Assembly (NCBI GenBank): GCA_020061355.1
Contig: JAGUYK010000006.1
Coordinates: 310,001 to 374,000 of the forward strand
Length of the DNA stretch: 64,000 nucleotides
Origin: Ignavibacteriales bacterium
GTDB lineage: Bacteria > Bacteroidota > Ignavibacteria > Ignavibacteriales > Melioribacteraceae
Direction of reading: 5' to 3'
In this document: piece after piece, positions 45,536-54,545 of the stretch
Layout of the letters: the number at the start of each line of letters is the position of its first letter
How positions within the stretch are numbered: position 1 is the first letter of the stretch
Notes under the pieces: model-generated
Databases searched by the model: none
Told to the model about the DNA's origin: nothing
What the model saw: the letters and a program-made list of their open reading frames with translations, nothing else
Position numbers and translations under genes: made by a program

Positions 45536-45570
45536 TATTAATTAAATAGGGGGTGCACAATGAAAAAGAA
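45534..45570. repeat. 37-bp direct repeat, copy 1
   Basis: The sequence running from AATATTAATTAAATAG through the G-run to ATGAAAAAGAA recurs at 46833-46870 with one substitution and one extra G. The two copies flank the gene at 45622-46848, suggesting past duplication or recombination. Confidence 0.7.
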
Positions 45571-45616
45571 ATATCTTTACTCACAAAGACCGATTTTTTG
45601 CTATCAAATAGATTAA
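45560..45616 (+). CDS. Possible 18-codon leader ORF before the PD40 cargo gene
   Basis: MKKKYLYSQRPIFCYQID is preceded by GGGGG at 6-nt spacing. Its TAA ends 5 nt before the ATG at 45622, which has no ribosome site of its own. It may mediate coupled translation or be a remnant of a duplicated gene start. Confidence 0.3.
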   Translation: MKKKYLYSQRPIFCYQID

Positions 45617-45621
45617 TATTA

Positions 45622-46848
45622 ATGAAAAAATTAATAATAGCATTTATAATCTCTTCGTCATCACTAATTGCTCAGGATTATCCTTTGGCCCCTGAAGTCT
45701 GGAGCGAGCCAATAAGGATAGATTCACTTTCACTTAAAGATAGAGGGGAAAGATCGCCAAGCTTAACTCAAAATCTAGACACAATGTATTTGTTTATAGC
45801 TGATGGTATTTATATGAGCGTTCTTGACAAAGGTGTATGGCGAAAACCTATGCGGCTAAGTAACAATGTAAATTTTGGTGGAGCAATAAGAAATCCGTCT
45901 ATAAGCAAGAACGGAAAGCGAATCTATTATTCAGCATGGGGCGGTTACGGTCAATGGGATATCTGGTATAATGATTGGGATACAACAATCAACGACTGGG
46001 GTAAGATAAAAAACTTAGGAAGTAAATTAAATACAAGCGGAATGGATTGGTATCTCTATGAAGTAAGTAAAGACACTCTTTTGATATTAAATGATAAAGT
46101 AGCCACACCGTCACCGGTTTTATATGTATATGATAATCAAAATAAGGAATGGGCGATCACCGATAGTTTCAGTCATCATATGATTGCTTGTTGTCATGTT
46201 CAGGGAATAAGCATGCCTGCAAGTAGAAAGAAAATCTATTACAGTGACATAAATTTTGGTTGGAGCGGAGGAATGAAAAAGCATTATTCAGAATTATGTG
46301 TGGTATATTGGGATAGCACGAAGAATTACTGGAGCCGCCCTTACTTTATAAATATTAACTCGTTAGCCTTTCAGCCTGATACAACAAATCCATTTTACTG
46401 GACGGGTGGTATGGACGAGTTTCCATGGATTTCACCTGATGGGAAAATACTCTATTTTAGTTCAAGCAGGGATACTGCAAAGGAGGATAGTTCGGGACTT
46501 CCAAATATTTACGTAAGCTATCTATTGATTGATGAAAAAGGAAATCCCGTTTCAGTGAAGAAAGACGAAACAATCCCGGACGGCTATAAACTTTATCAAA
46601 ACTACCCCAACCCATTTAATCCAAAGACAAAGATAAGATTTACATTACCGAAGCCCGAGAAAGTAAATATAACTATTTATGATATACGGGGACGAAGAAT
46701 AGCAGAGTTGATAGATGATCTAATGACAGAAGGAGGTCATGAGATAGAATTTGATTCGGAAAGGTATAGCATATCAAGCGGGGTATACATCTATCGGTTA
46801 AGAACACCATCTATTGCATTAGTAAAAAAATCAATATTAATTAAATAG
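45622..46848 (+). CDS. Exported PD40/WD40-like propeller protein with T9SS sorting domain
   Basis: A 408-residue T9SS cargo protein. The ATG at 45622 gives an immediate signal peptide (MKKLIIAFIISSSSLIAQ); an in-frame GTG at 45553 only adds polar residues. PD40-like propeller blades appear as NPSISKNGKRIYYSAWGGYG and PWISPDGKILYFSSSRDT. The C-terminal ~85 residues form a type A sorting domain (NYPNPFNPKTKIRFTLPKPE to KKSILIK), so it should be surface-exposed. It is the first of several cargo genes in a row and is flanked by 37-bp direct repeats. Confidence 0.85.
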   Translation: MKKLIIAFIISSSSLIAQDYPLAPEVWSEPIRIDSLSLKDRGERSPSLTQNLDTMYLFIADGIYMSVLDKGVWRKPMRLSNNVNFGGAIRNPSISKNGKRIYYSAWGGYGQWDIWYNDWDTTINDWGKIKNLGSKLNTSGMDWYLYEVSKDTLLILNDKVATPSPVLYVYDNQNKEWAITDSFSHHMIACCHVQGISMPASRKKIYYSDINFGWSGGMKKHYSELCVVYWDSTKNYWSRPYFININSLAFQPDTTNPFYWTGGMDEFPWISPDGKILYFSSSRDTAKEDSSGLPNIYVSYLLIDEKGNPVSVKKDETIPDGYKLYQNYPNPFNPKTKIRFTLPKPEKVNITIYDIRGRRIAELIDDLMTEGGHEIEFDSERYSISSGVYIYRLRTPSIALVKKSILIK

Positions 46849-46870
46849 GGGGGTGCAAAATGAAAAAGAA
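46833..46870. repeat. 37-bp direct repeat, copy 2 (38 bp)
   Basis: It includes the last five codons of the PD40 cargo gene, a GGGGGG ribosome-site run and ATGAAAAAGAA. Compared with copy 1 it has one additional G and A in place of C. Confidence 0.7.
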
Positions 46871-46883
46871 TTTTCTTTTTTAA
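46860..46883 (+). CDS. Possible 7-codon mini-ORF
   Basis: MKKNFLF follows GGGGGG at 6-nt spacing and stops 41 nt before the kelch gene. Given its length it is more likely a remnant or a translational signal than a functional peptide. Confidence 0.2.
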   Translation: MKKNFLF

Positions 46884-46924
46884 GAAGGTTTTTATAATAA
46901 TAGCAATTCAAAGTAGAGATAATT

Positions 46925-48313
46925 ATGAAAAAGATGATAATAATTTGCAGTTTCTTATTACTACTAATTTATAATGAATTAAACTGTCAAAATTTGGGTG
47001 GTTGGATTAGAATTGATTCCCTGAAAGAAACAAGAACGGAGCATGCCGGAATAATTCTTAGTAATGGCGATATACTAATTGCAGGTACAAACAGTTCGCC
47101 CAATCCTTCCCCAAGTTGTGAAATCTATGACATTAAAACCGGTAAATGGAATTACACAGCATCAATGAATATTGGAAGGATTTATCATAAACTAATAGAG
47201 CTAAATGATCATAATATAATTGCAATCGGTGGATTTAATAAAAAGACCTGTGAGATTTATGAAGTTCAAGCTCAAAAATGGTCTTTAACCGACTCGTTAG
47301 ATAAAAGTAGATTTTATGGTTGGACAGCAAGTTCATTAAATGATGGCAGGGTTTTAGTAGTTGCAGGACGTACTGATTATCCAGCGACCCCTATTGCGAG
47401 AGTGTTGAAGGATTGCGAAATATACGATCCGACATTAAAAATCTGGATAATTACAGATTCATTAAACACAGCGCGTTTTTATCATACAATGACGAAACTG
47501 GTAAATGGTAAAATTCTGGTAGCTGGGGGGACGACCTTGCAAGATGGTTATTTATCTTCTTGCGAAATTTATGATCCCACAACAAATAAATGGTCATCGG
47601 TATCACCAATGAATCATGTTAGAGCCAATCACTCGGCAACGTTGCTGCCAGGTGGAAGGGTAATTGTCGCAGGGGGGAGATTGAACAAAGTTGAAATATA
47701 TAATCCAGAAGATGATAGCTGGGAAATAGTTGGCGAAACAACATATATATTCGGTCAAAACCGCGCATTCACAATTGGCAATGGTAAATATTTATTGATG
47801 GTAGGTGGACAAGATGCTCCTGGATGGGAATTATTTTCACTTACTGATTATAGAACTGTGGAATATAGACAGTTTGAAAAAATTGTTTTTAACCAGGTTT
47901 TTTTAAAACTCGATGAAGAAAAGCTGGTTTTAATAGGAGGCAGAGAAATAATTTTAAATGGATTACCCGCATATAGTGGTAACGGTGCATGCTATCTTTT
48001 TGATCTAAATGTAACCGGAGTAAAAGAGTTCATTGATAATAAAGTCAACAAATCAAAATATGAATTAACCTTATACCCTAATCCATTTAACAATTCCTCT
48101 ATGCTTAATGTTAAAAGCAACGCTGAATCTCATGTTTCAATTAAATTATTTGATTTATTAGGGCGGGATATTTTGTCGATTTTTGATGGATTTTTAACTG
48201 TAGGTAATCACTCCTTTGTCATCAATCCCCAATCTTTATCCTCGGGAATTTATTTTATTCAGTACACGAGTTTATATGGAAATAAAACTATAAAACTAGT
48301 TTATCAAAAGTAA
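46925..48313 (+). CDS. Exported kelch-repeat protein with T9SS sorting domain
   Basis: A 462-residue protein with a signal peptide (about 1-21). Roughly six kelch motifs of the form AIGGFNKKTCEIYEVQAQKW, VAGGTTLQDGYLSSCEIYDP and VAGGRLNKVEIYNPEDDSW build a beta-propeller. The last ~75 residues are a divergent type A sorting domain (LYPNPFNNSSMLNV, then KLFDLLGRDIL, ending KTIKLVYQK). It is probably a surface protein that binds carbohydrate or protein. It lies between the PD40 gene and the peptidase gene on the same strand. Only a weak AGAG ribosome site precedes its ATG. Confidence 0.87.
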   Translation: MKKMIIICSFLLLLIYNELNCQNLGGWIRIDSLKETRTEHAGIILSNGDILIAGTNSSPNPSPSCEIYDIKTGKWNYTASMNIGRIYHKLIELNDHNIIAIGGFNKKTCEIYEVQAQKWSLTDSLDKSRFYGWTASSLNDGRVLVVAGRTDYPATPIARVLKDCEIYDPTLKIWIITDSLNTARFYHTMTKLVNGKILVAGGTTLQDGYLSSCEIYDPTTNKWSSVSPMNHVRANHSATLLPGGRVIVAGGRLNKVEIYNPEDDSWEIVGETTYIFGQNRAFTIGNGKYLLMVGGQDAPGWELFSLTDYRTVEYRQFEKIVFNQVFLKLDEEKLVLIGGREIILNGLPAYSGNGACYLFDLNVTGVKEFIDNKVNKSKYELTLYPNPFNNSSMLNVKSNAESHVSIKLFDLLGRDILSIFDGFLTVGNHSFVINPQSLSSGIYFIQYTSLYGNKTIKLVYQK

Positions 48314-48329
48314 TATAAGGGGGAATAAA

Positions 48330-50399
48330 ATGATAAGATTAATATTAATTCTCGTTACAATTTTTTATTGTATTACAAGTTTTGGACAATTAAAAAAAAT
48401 CACTCATCCTTCCGAATATTCAGAAGCAGAAATCTTCATTAATGAAAGAGGTGAAAAATTATCAACCGTTTTTAGAATAAAATTTGCCCAAAAGACAATT
48501 GATTTAAGAAATGGAAAAAAAACAGTTCAAGAAGAGGATATTAGCACTGAAGGAGTGAAAAAAATTTTTAAAAAACTGAAAGCAAATTTTGGAGAATTTT
48601 CAATTGAAAAACAATTTCCAGCTTCCAATTACGGAGATACAATTGGAACACATATAATAACAAAAAAACCAGTTGCTATTAAAGATCTATCGCAATTCGT
48701 TAAATTAAGATTTAAGAACATTGTTTGTATTGATAGTGTAATTTCTTTTCTGAAAGAATCCCCCCTGTTTGACGCTGTATATGGTCCATTTGCAGCAGTA
48801 TTATTAACAAATCCAAACGATTTTAAACCGATAGAACAATGGGAATTGGTTAAAATTAATGCTCCTGGAGCTTGGAATATTACAACAGGATCACAGCAAG
48901 TTAAAATTGGGATTTCAGATGTATGGGGCAGTGGTAATATGCCAGAAGATATTCATTATGAATTACGAGGAGATAAATTTGAACACGTGTATACCTGGTG
49001 GGCTAAAGGGCATGGTAGTCAAGTTGCCGGTGTAGCAGGGTGCTTAACCAATAATAATCAGGGTTATGCAAGTTTGGGATATGATGCGAAATTAATTTTT
49101 AGTCTAATCAATCCAGATTATATCGATTCTCTCGTTGATCGAGGGGCGAAAATAATAAATTGCAGTTGGTATAATCCATTTGGAGATCAAGAGGATTTGC
49201 GTCAATTGATTTTTAATTGTTTGAATAGAGGGATTATTATTACTGCTGGGGCCGGGAATGATCAGGAAAATGTTGATGAAATTGGGACAATACCAGTAGT
49301 ACCTTATCCGGCAGCATATAATTTCCCCTCAATAGGCAAACAGGTAATTGCAGTCACTGCCACCTCAATATATAATAATTCAGAGACATTTGGCTGGCCC
49401 CCAGATGGTGATTGGAATTATAGTCCTGCAACCGATCCGATCAACGACTCAACTAATTCATTTGTTGATTTTGCTGCTCCCGGTGTTTCTATTCCAGTAC
49501 TTGATGCTACTTCAATTAATGGTTACACTCTTGCAAGTGGAACATCTTTGTCAGCACCATTGGTTGCAGCATTATTAGGCTTAATGCACTCTATCTATCC
49601 TGAGTTAACGCCGGAAACTGCATATACAATTCTTAAAAATACCTCCGAGAAAGTAGGGACCAATGATTACAATTATGTTAACAATACTTGGAGCCCAAGA
49701 ATGGGCTATGGAAGAATAAACGCATATAAAGCATTAAAATACACTCTTGAAAATTATGGCGGAACATTAACACAATCACTTACAATTCCTTCCGGTGAAA
49801 CCTGGAATTTTCAACCCGGAGTAACAGTTAAATTTGCAAGTGGTACATCACTCATTGTCAACGGCACACTAAACGCAGTAGGAAATTCTAACAACAGTAT
49901 AACCTTCACACGCAGTGGTACGTCTGGTACATGGGGAGGAATACAATTCAACTCCGGCAGCAGCGGGAATCTTCAGTACTGTGATATATATTACGCATCA
50001 AACGGTATTTATGCTTATAACTCTTCACCGACAATCAAACACTGTACACTCGAAAATAATGGGACAGCCGTTTACTGCGATTATTTTTCGAGCCCCGTTC
50101 TTGTTGGTAATAATATTAGATATAATACGTATTATGGAATACGCACAAACAGTTACAGCTCTCCTAATCTAACAGATAACGGTTACCCGGGCTCTAATGT
50201 AATAAGAAATAACGGTTCAAATGGTTTATATTCTACATATAATTGCAATCCAAACCTTAACGGATATCTGACATATGGAAACAGCGTGTTTAACAATAGC
50301 GGTTATGAAGTAGCGGCATTATATAATTGTACTGTGTATGCAGAAAGAGTTTATTGGGGTTCCTGTCCTCCACCAGGCGGAGAATTTTATTCATATTAA
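48330..50399 (+). CDS. Subtilisin-like (S8) peptidase with beta-helix domain, cut off from its sorting domain
   Basis: A 689-residue exported peptidase. A signal peptide (about 1-19) is followed by an inhibitor-like prodomain to about 170 and an S8 catalytic domain. The triad is Asp197 (KIGISDVWG), His228 (KGHGSQVAGVAG) and Ser406 (SGTSLSAPLVAA), with the oxyanion Asn in TAGAGNDQ. From about 480 a right-handed beta-helix follows (CDIYYASNGIYAYNSSPTIK and similar turns). GGGGG lies 6 nt before the ATG. The protein ends GEFYSY at a TAA (50397-50399) without a sorting domain. The same frame then stays open to 51311 and encodes one, so this is probably the front part of a 993-codon gene. Confidence 0.87.
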   Translation: MIRLILILVTIFYCITSFGQLKKITHPSEYSEAEIFINERGEKLSTVFRIKFAQKTIDLRNGKKTVQEEDISTEGVKKIFKKLKANFGEFSIEKQFPASNYGDTIGTHIITKKPVAIKDLSQFVKLRFKNIVCIDSVISFLKESPLFDAVYGPFAAVLLTNPNDFKPIEQWELVKINAPGAWNITTGSQQVKIGISDVWGSGNMPEDIHYELRGDKFEHVYTWWAKGHGSQVAGVAGCLTNNNQGYASLGYDAKLIFSLINPDYIDSLVDRGAKIINCSWYNPFGDQEDLRQLIFNCLNRGIIITAGAGNDQENVDEIGTIPVVPYPAAYNFPSIGKQVIAVTATSIYNNSETFGWPPDGDWNYSPATDPINDSTNSFVDFAAPGVSIPVLDATSINGYTLASGTSLSAPLVAALLGLMHSIYPELTPETAYTILKNTSEKVGTNDYNYVNNTWSPRMGYGRINAYKALKYTLENYGGTLTQSLTIPSGETWNFQPGVTVKFASGTSLIVNGTLNAVGNSNNSITFTRSGTSGTWGGIQFNSGSSGNLQYCDIYYASNGIYAYNSSPTIKHCTLENNGTAVYCDYFSSPVLVGNNIRYNTYYGIRTNSYSSPNLTDNGYPGSNVIRNNGSNGLYSTYNCNPNLNGYLTYGNSVFNNSGYEVAALYNCTVYAERVYWGSCPPPGGEFYSY
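50397..50399 (+). other. Single in-frame TAA separating peptidase and T9SS sorting domain
   Basis: Codons before and after are in the same frame with no other stop from 48330 to 51311. A C-to-T change would turn CAA (Gln) into this TAA. Confidence 0.8.
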
Positions 50400-50603
50400 T
50401 CGACCATAAATAACAACAATTGCTTATCAAGCAATCCCAATCCTGATCGGGTAACTATTGCCGGGGAAAACAACAATCAATCTTTAACACCCGTAATCAA
50501 TTATAGTATAAATGCGGATGAGTTTGGTTTAGCCGAAGAGAAACAAAAAGAAGGAAAATATGAAGAAGCGATAGGACTTTACTTAGAAGTATTCAAAGCG
50601 GCG

Positions 50604-51311
50604 ATGGAAAGTTCTTTGGGAAGATTGGCATTGATAAAGATTGAAGAATGTTTTACTAAGTCGGGCAAGAAAAACTTTTTTGAGTTTGCTGCGAAAGAGT
50701 TAAAGCCGTTGATTAAAGACAAGCCCGGATTAAGCGTAGTTTTTTTAGAACTTGAAACTCATCAAGAAATAATTCGTGGAAATATAGATAAAGCTATGAA
50801 GAATCTGGATCAAATTATCAATAAATATAACCTGGATGAATATACAGATAAGTACACGCTATTCAGAATAGGTTCGTTTTATATTCATTTTTACAGCGAT
50901 GTAGAGAAAGCGGAAAAAATATTCAATCAAATAATATCGAAATACCCCAACGATCCACTGATAGAAGAAATAAGTTTTCTAATGAACATGCCTGTATATA
51001 AGGGTCAAATAGCATCAAATACAATTATCGAAATAACCGATAAGGTTAAAGAGGAATATAGAATTGAAAACTATCCCAATCCTTTCAACCCAACCACAAC
51101 TATACAATATCAAATACCTCAAGATGGACATATAAGTATAAAAATATACGATATGTTAGGTAGAGAAGTAGCTCAGCTCGTCAATGAAAATAAGAAAGCC
51201 GGTGAGTACACGATAAGTTTTGATGCAAGCAGATTGGCATCGGGCATTTACATCTACAAGTTAGTAGGAAACAATGTAAATATCAGTAAGAAAATGATAT
51301 TGATGAAGTAA
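50604..51311 (+). CDS. TPR-like segment with T9SS sorting domain, downstream part of the interrupted peptidase gene
   Basis: From the ATG at 50604, 235 residues are encoded, but the frame is open from 50400 immediately after the peptidase stop (STINNNNCLSSNPNPDRVT...). TPR-like helices occur just before and after the ATG (EGKYEEAIGLYLEVF, IDKAMKNLDQIINKY, VEKAEKIFNQIISKYPND). They are followed by a complete type A sorting domain from NYPNPFNPTTTIQYQIPQDG to KKMILMK. There is no signal peptide and no ribosome site at 50604, so alone it could not be exported. I read it as the C-terminal part of the gene starting at 48330. A separate expressed protein is the less likely alternative. Confidence 0.65.
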   Translation: MESSLGRLALIKIEECFTKSGKKNFFEFAAKELKPLIKDKPGLSVVFLELETHQEIIRGNIDKAMKNLDQIINKYNLDEYTDKYTLFRIGSFYIHFYSDVEKAEKIFNQIISKYPNDPLIEEISFLMNMPVYKGQIASNTIIEITDKVKEEYRIENYPNPFNPTTTIQYQIPQDGHISIKIYDMLGREVAQLVNENKKAGEYTISFDASRLASGIYIYKLVGNNVNISKKMILMK

Positions 51312-51334
51312 TAATAATTCTACCAAGCAATATA

Positions 51335-51372
51335 AAAGATGCCGTTTCGGTTTTCCGGAGCGGCATCTTTTT
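51335..51372 (+). terminator. Intrinsic terminator of the T9SS cargo cluster
   Basis: AAAGATGCCG (51335-51344) pairs with CGGCATCTTT (51361-51370), extended inside by TTCGG/CCGGA around TTTT, followed by Ts. Confidence 0.85.
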
Positions 51373-51393
51373 AACCAGTTCATGCATTTTTTA

Positions 51394-51401
51394 TATTTTT
51401 G
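51394..51401 (+). promoter_or_regulatory. TATTTTTG -7 box before the HAD hydrolase gene
   Basis: The octamer fits TAnnTTTG 28 nt upstream of the ATG at 51429. AGGTG precedes that ATG. Confidence 0.35.
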
Positions 51402-51428
51402 TCTTAGTTAATCATTTAATAGGTGTAA

Positions 51429-52052
51429 ATGAAATACTCGGTTATTGTTTTTGATCTCGGCAACGTTCTGATTCCTTTCGATTATTCAAGGCCGATTCAA
51501 TACTTTAATAATCTTAAACCGGGATTAGGTGACCGGTTCGCAGAACTATACAAAAAAAATTATCATGTTCACCGTGAGTTTGAGAGAGGAAGTATAACGC
51601 GCACTCAATACTTAGCAACAATGATAGAGTGGCTTGAAAATATGATTACCGAAGAGGAATTTTCTAAAATATTTTCTGATATCTTTTCATTAAATGAAGA
51701 TGTTATTGCCCTTTTGCCAAAGTTGAAGGAGAAGTACACACTTTGCCTTTTATCGAACACAAATGAAATTCATAAGGAATATGGATATCAGCACCATCAG
51801 TTTCTAAATCATTTCGATAAGCTTTTTTTGTCACATGAAGTAGGGGCGATTAAGCCGGATGAAGAGATTTATAGAGCGGTTGAAAATTTTACTAAATGTC
51901 CTTCAGGCGAACATCTCTTTATCGATGATATTCAGGAATATGTAGATGGTGCAAAAGCGTGCGGTTGGGACGGAATCCGATTTACCGGCTACGAGAAACT
52001 ATTAAAGGATTTAAAAGAGAAGAATATTGTAATTGATGATCATAGAGGCTAG
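51429..52052 (+). CDS. HAD-superfamily hydrolase
   Basis: A 207-residue cytoplasmic HAD phosphatase. Motif I is VIVFDLGNVLIPFD (nucleophile Asp9), motif II is CLLSNTNE, the lysine region is EVGAIKPDEEIY, and motif IV is FIDDIQEYVDGAKACGW. This resembles the YihX/epoxide-hydrolase-N-terminal subgroup of sugar-phosphate phosphatases. The substrate is not predictable. Its stop codon overlaps the stop of the convergent ArsC-like gene through a shared CTAG. Confidence 0.88.
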   Translation: MKYSVIVFDLGNVLIPFDYSRPIQYFNNLKPGLGDRFAELYKKNYHVHREFERGSITRTQYLATMIEWLENMITEEEFSKIFSDIFSLNEDVIALLPKLKEKYTLCLLSNTNEIHKEYGYQHHQFLNHFDKLFLSHEVGAIKPDEEIYRAVENFTKCPSGEHLFIDDIQEYVDGAKACGWDGIRFTGYEKLLKDLKEKNIVIDDHRG

Positions 52053-52393
52053 TTCTTCTCTTCAATCCACTTTTTCCAGATTTCGGGTGCATAACCAATT
52101 GTAACATCTTTTCCATTTCTAACGATTGGGGTTTTGAGGAGAAGAGGGTCATTCAATAATTCTTCCTCAACATTAAAAACCATGTATTGCATGTTCCGTT
52201 TTTTGAATTGTTTCCCTTCGCGGTCAATTAAATCTTCCGGCGGAAATACGCGTGTTATGTTTTCCAACTCTCCTTTTGCCAATCCCTTTTCGGTTAAATC
52301 CCGGAAATGAAACGGAATCCTTCTTTCCCTAAAAAATCTTTCAGCTTTTCTTGTATCACTACAGCTTTTTGTCCCGATTATCTGAATGTTCAT
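52049..52393 (-). CDS. ArsC/Spx-family thioredoxin-fold protein
   Basis: A 114-residue protein of the arsenate reductase-like family. The N-terminal IIGTKSCSDTRKAERFF carries a single Cys11 in the position of the ArsC catalytic cysteine. LLKTPIVRNGKDVTIGY is the family cis-Pro and C-terminal motif. It lacks the CxxC of Spx. Without ars genes nearby, arsenate as substrate is doubtful. YffB-like proteins of unknown substrate are an alternative. It overlaps the HAD gene tail to tail by 4 bp. Confidence 0.82.
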   Translation of the reverse strand: MNIQIIGTKSCSDTRKAERFFRERRIPFHFRDLTEKGLAKGELENITRVFPPEDLIDREGKQFKKRNMQYMVFNVEEELLNDPLLLKTPIVRNGKDVTIGYAPEIWKKWIEEKN

Positions 52394-52491
52394 ATCATAT
52401 GTTAAGTAAATTATAATTCATTGTTTAGCTTGTTCAAAAATTATATTTTGCACCGCCTAATATAATCATTAGAAAACAATCTGGATAAATT

Positions 52492-54534
52492 ATGAAGCCG
52501 GTAAACAACATTATAACAATTATTTTAATGGGATTATTCCTTATGAATTGCGCATCAGAAAAAAAGCAAGATGACTTTAAATATGTTTCGGAACAATTCG
52601 CGGATTTAAGGATTCTGCGCTACCAGGTTCCGGGATTTGATGATCTTTCCCTCAAGCAAAAAACTCTGCTCTATTATCTTTATCAAGCAGCACTTTCAGG
52701 AAGAGATATTGTCTGGGATCAGAATTACAAACACAATCTTTATATAAGAAGAACTTTGGAAGGAATAGTCACAACATATAATGGCGACAAAACAGTTCCG
52801 GAATATGCGAAGTTTATTGAATACACAAAGAGAGTCTGGTTCTCGAACGGAATTCATCATCATTATTCAAATAAAAAATTTACGCCTGAATTTTCGAAAG
52901 AATATTTTAAACAGCTTGTTGCCGGCTCGGATGAATATTCATTACCACTTCAGAGCGGCGAAATGATAGATGATCTTATTAACAAATTAACACCAATCCT
53001 TTTTGATCCCAATGTTGATCCGGTAAAAGTAAACCAGGATTCGAAAACCGATCTTATAAAAACATCTGCGGTTAATTTTTACGAGGGAGTTACTCAGAAA
53101 GAAGTCGAAAATTACTATTCAAAAATTGTTATCCCGAATGAAATGCAGCCGGTTTCTTACGGATTGAATTCCAAAATGGTAAAAGAAAAAGGAGAAGTGC
53201 TTGAAAGGTATTGGAAGCTCGGCGGCATGTATAATTCCGCAATTCGCGAAATAATTTTGTGGCTGAATAAAGCTCTGGATGTAACAGATAATGATCACCA
53301 GAAAAAAACTATAGAGCTCCTTATTGAATATTACAGAACCGGTGACTTGAAAAAATGGGATGAATATAATATTGAATGGGTGAAAGATACATTCTCTATT
53401 GTAGATATCGTAAATGGATTTATCGAAACATATAATGACCCGCTTGGATACCGTGCAAATTATGAATCTGTTGTGTCATTCAAAGATCTGGAAGCAACAG
53501 AGCGTATTAAAGCAATTAGTGATAACGCACAATGGTTTGAAGACAACTCGACCATTATGCCTGAACATAAAAAGAAAAGCGTAACAGGTATTTCTGCTAA
53601 AGTTATTACTGTTGTTGTTGAATCCGGCGATGCATCTCCATCAACACCAATTGGAATTAATTTACCAAATGCAGAATGGATCAGGAAAGAACACGGTTCC
53701 AAATCAGTAAATCTCGGGAACATTGTTTATTCGTACAACAAGGCGGCGGAGACTAGCGGATTGTTAGAGGAGTTTGCATACTCGGAGGAGGAGATTGATC
53801 GTGCAAAAAAATACGGCGCCCTTGCAAGCGACTTGCATACTGACATGCACGAAGTGATCGGTCATGGATCAGGGCAGCTAAATCCGGGTGTTGGACAGCC
53901 GAACGAAACATTAAAGAATTATGCTTCTACACTTGAAGAAGCTCGCGCCGACCTCGTTGCACTTTATTTTGTGATGGATAAAAAGTTAGTGGATATAGGT
54001 GTAATGCCCTCACTTGAAGTCGGCAAGACGGAATATGATGCTTATATCCGCAACGGATTGATGACGCAACTTGCACGTATTTTACCCGGTGATAATATTG
54101 AACAGGCACACATGCGCAATAGACAGGCGGTTTCTAAATGGGTTTATGAAAAAGGAAAACCGGAAAACATAATTGAGAAAAAGAATAAAGACGGTAAAAC
54201 ATTTTTTGTAATAAACGATTACAATAAACTGAAAGAGCTCTTCGGACAACTATTACGCGAGTTACAAAGAATAAAATCTGAAGGGGATTATGAAGCAGGA
54301 AAAAATCTGATCGAGAATTATGGTGTTAGAGTGGACCAGGAAATTCATAAAGAAGTTTTGGAAAGATATAAGAAATTAAACATTGCACCTTATGCCGGGT
54401 TTATTAATCCCAAGCTGGTACCGATTATGGAAGGAGACAAGATAATTGATGTTAAGATTGAGTACCCGCAAGATTTTAAAGAGCAGATGTTGTATTATGC
54501 AAAAGAGTATTCGTTCCTGCGAACTTATAATTAG
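52492..54534 (+). CDS. Dipeptidyl-peptidase III (M49) lipoprotein
   Basis: A 680-residue zinc exopeptidase that removes dipeptides from N-termini of short peptides. A lipoprotein signal ends LMNC (Cys20), so it is membrane-anchored outside the cytoplasm. The M49 motif HEVIGH (His453, Glu454, His458), with six residues rather than five, is diagnostic. The second motif EEARAD supplies the third ligand Glu near 482. The substrate region SPSTPIGINLPNAEWIR is conserved. It is a single-gene unit followed by a GC-rich palindrome. With the M16 pair and the gluzincin it points to an active extracytoplasmic peptide-degradation capacity. Confidence 0.93.
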   Translation: MKPVNNIITIILMGLFLMNCASEKKQDDFKYVSEQFADLRILRYQVPGFDDLSLKQKTLLYYLYQAALSGRDIVWDQNYKHNLYIRRTLEGIVTTYNGDKTVPEYAKFIEYTKRVWFSNGIHHHYSNKKFTPEFSKEYFKQLVAGSDEYSLPLQSGEMIDDLINKLTPILFDPNVDPVKVNQDSKTDLIKTSAVNFYEGVTQKEVENYYSKIVIPNEMQPVSYGLNSKMVKEKGEVLERYWKLGGMYNSAIREIILWLNKALDVTDNDHQKKTIELLIEYYRTGDLKKWDEYNIEWVKDTFSIVDIVNGFIETYNDPLGYRANYESVVSFKDLEATERIKAISDNAQWFEDNSTIMPEHKKKSVTGISAKVITVVVESGDASPSTPIGINLPNAEWIRKEHGSKSVNLGNIVYSYNKAAETSGLLEEFAYSEEEIDRAKKYGALASDLHTDMHEVIGHGSGQLNPGVGQPNETLKNYASTLEEARADLVALYFVMDKKLVDIGVMPSLEVGKTEYDAYIRNGLMTQLARILPGDNIEQAHMRNRQAVSKWVYEKGKPENIIEKKNKDGKTFFVINDYNKLKELFGQLLRELQRIKSEGDYEAGKNLIENYGVRVDQEIHKEVLERYKKLNIAPYAGFINPKLVPIMEGDKIIDVKIEYPQDFKEQMLYYAKEYSFLRTYN

Positions 54535-54545
54535 CCCCATCCCAT

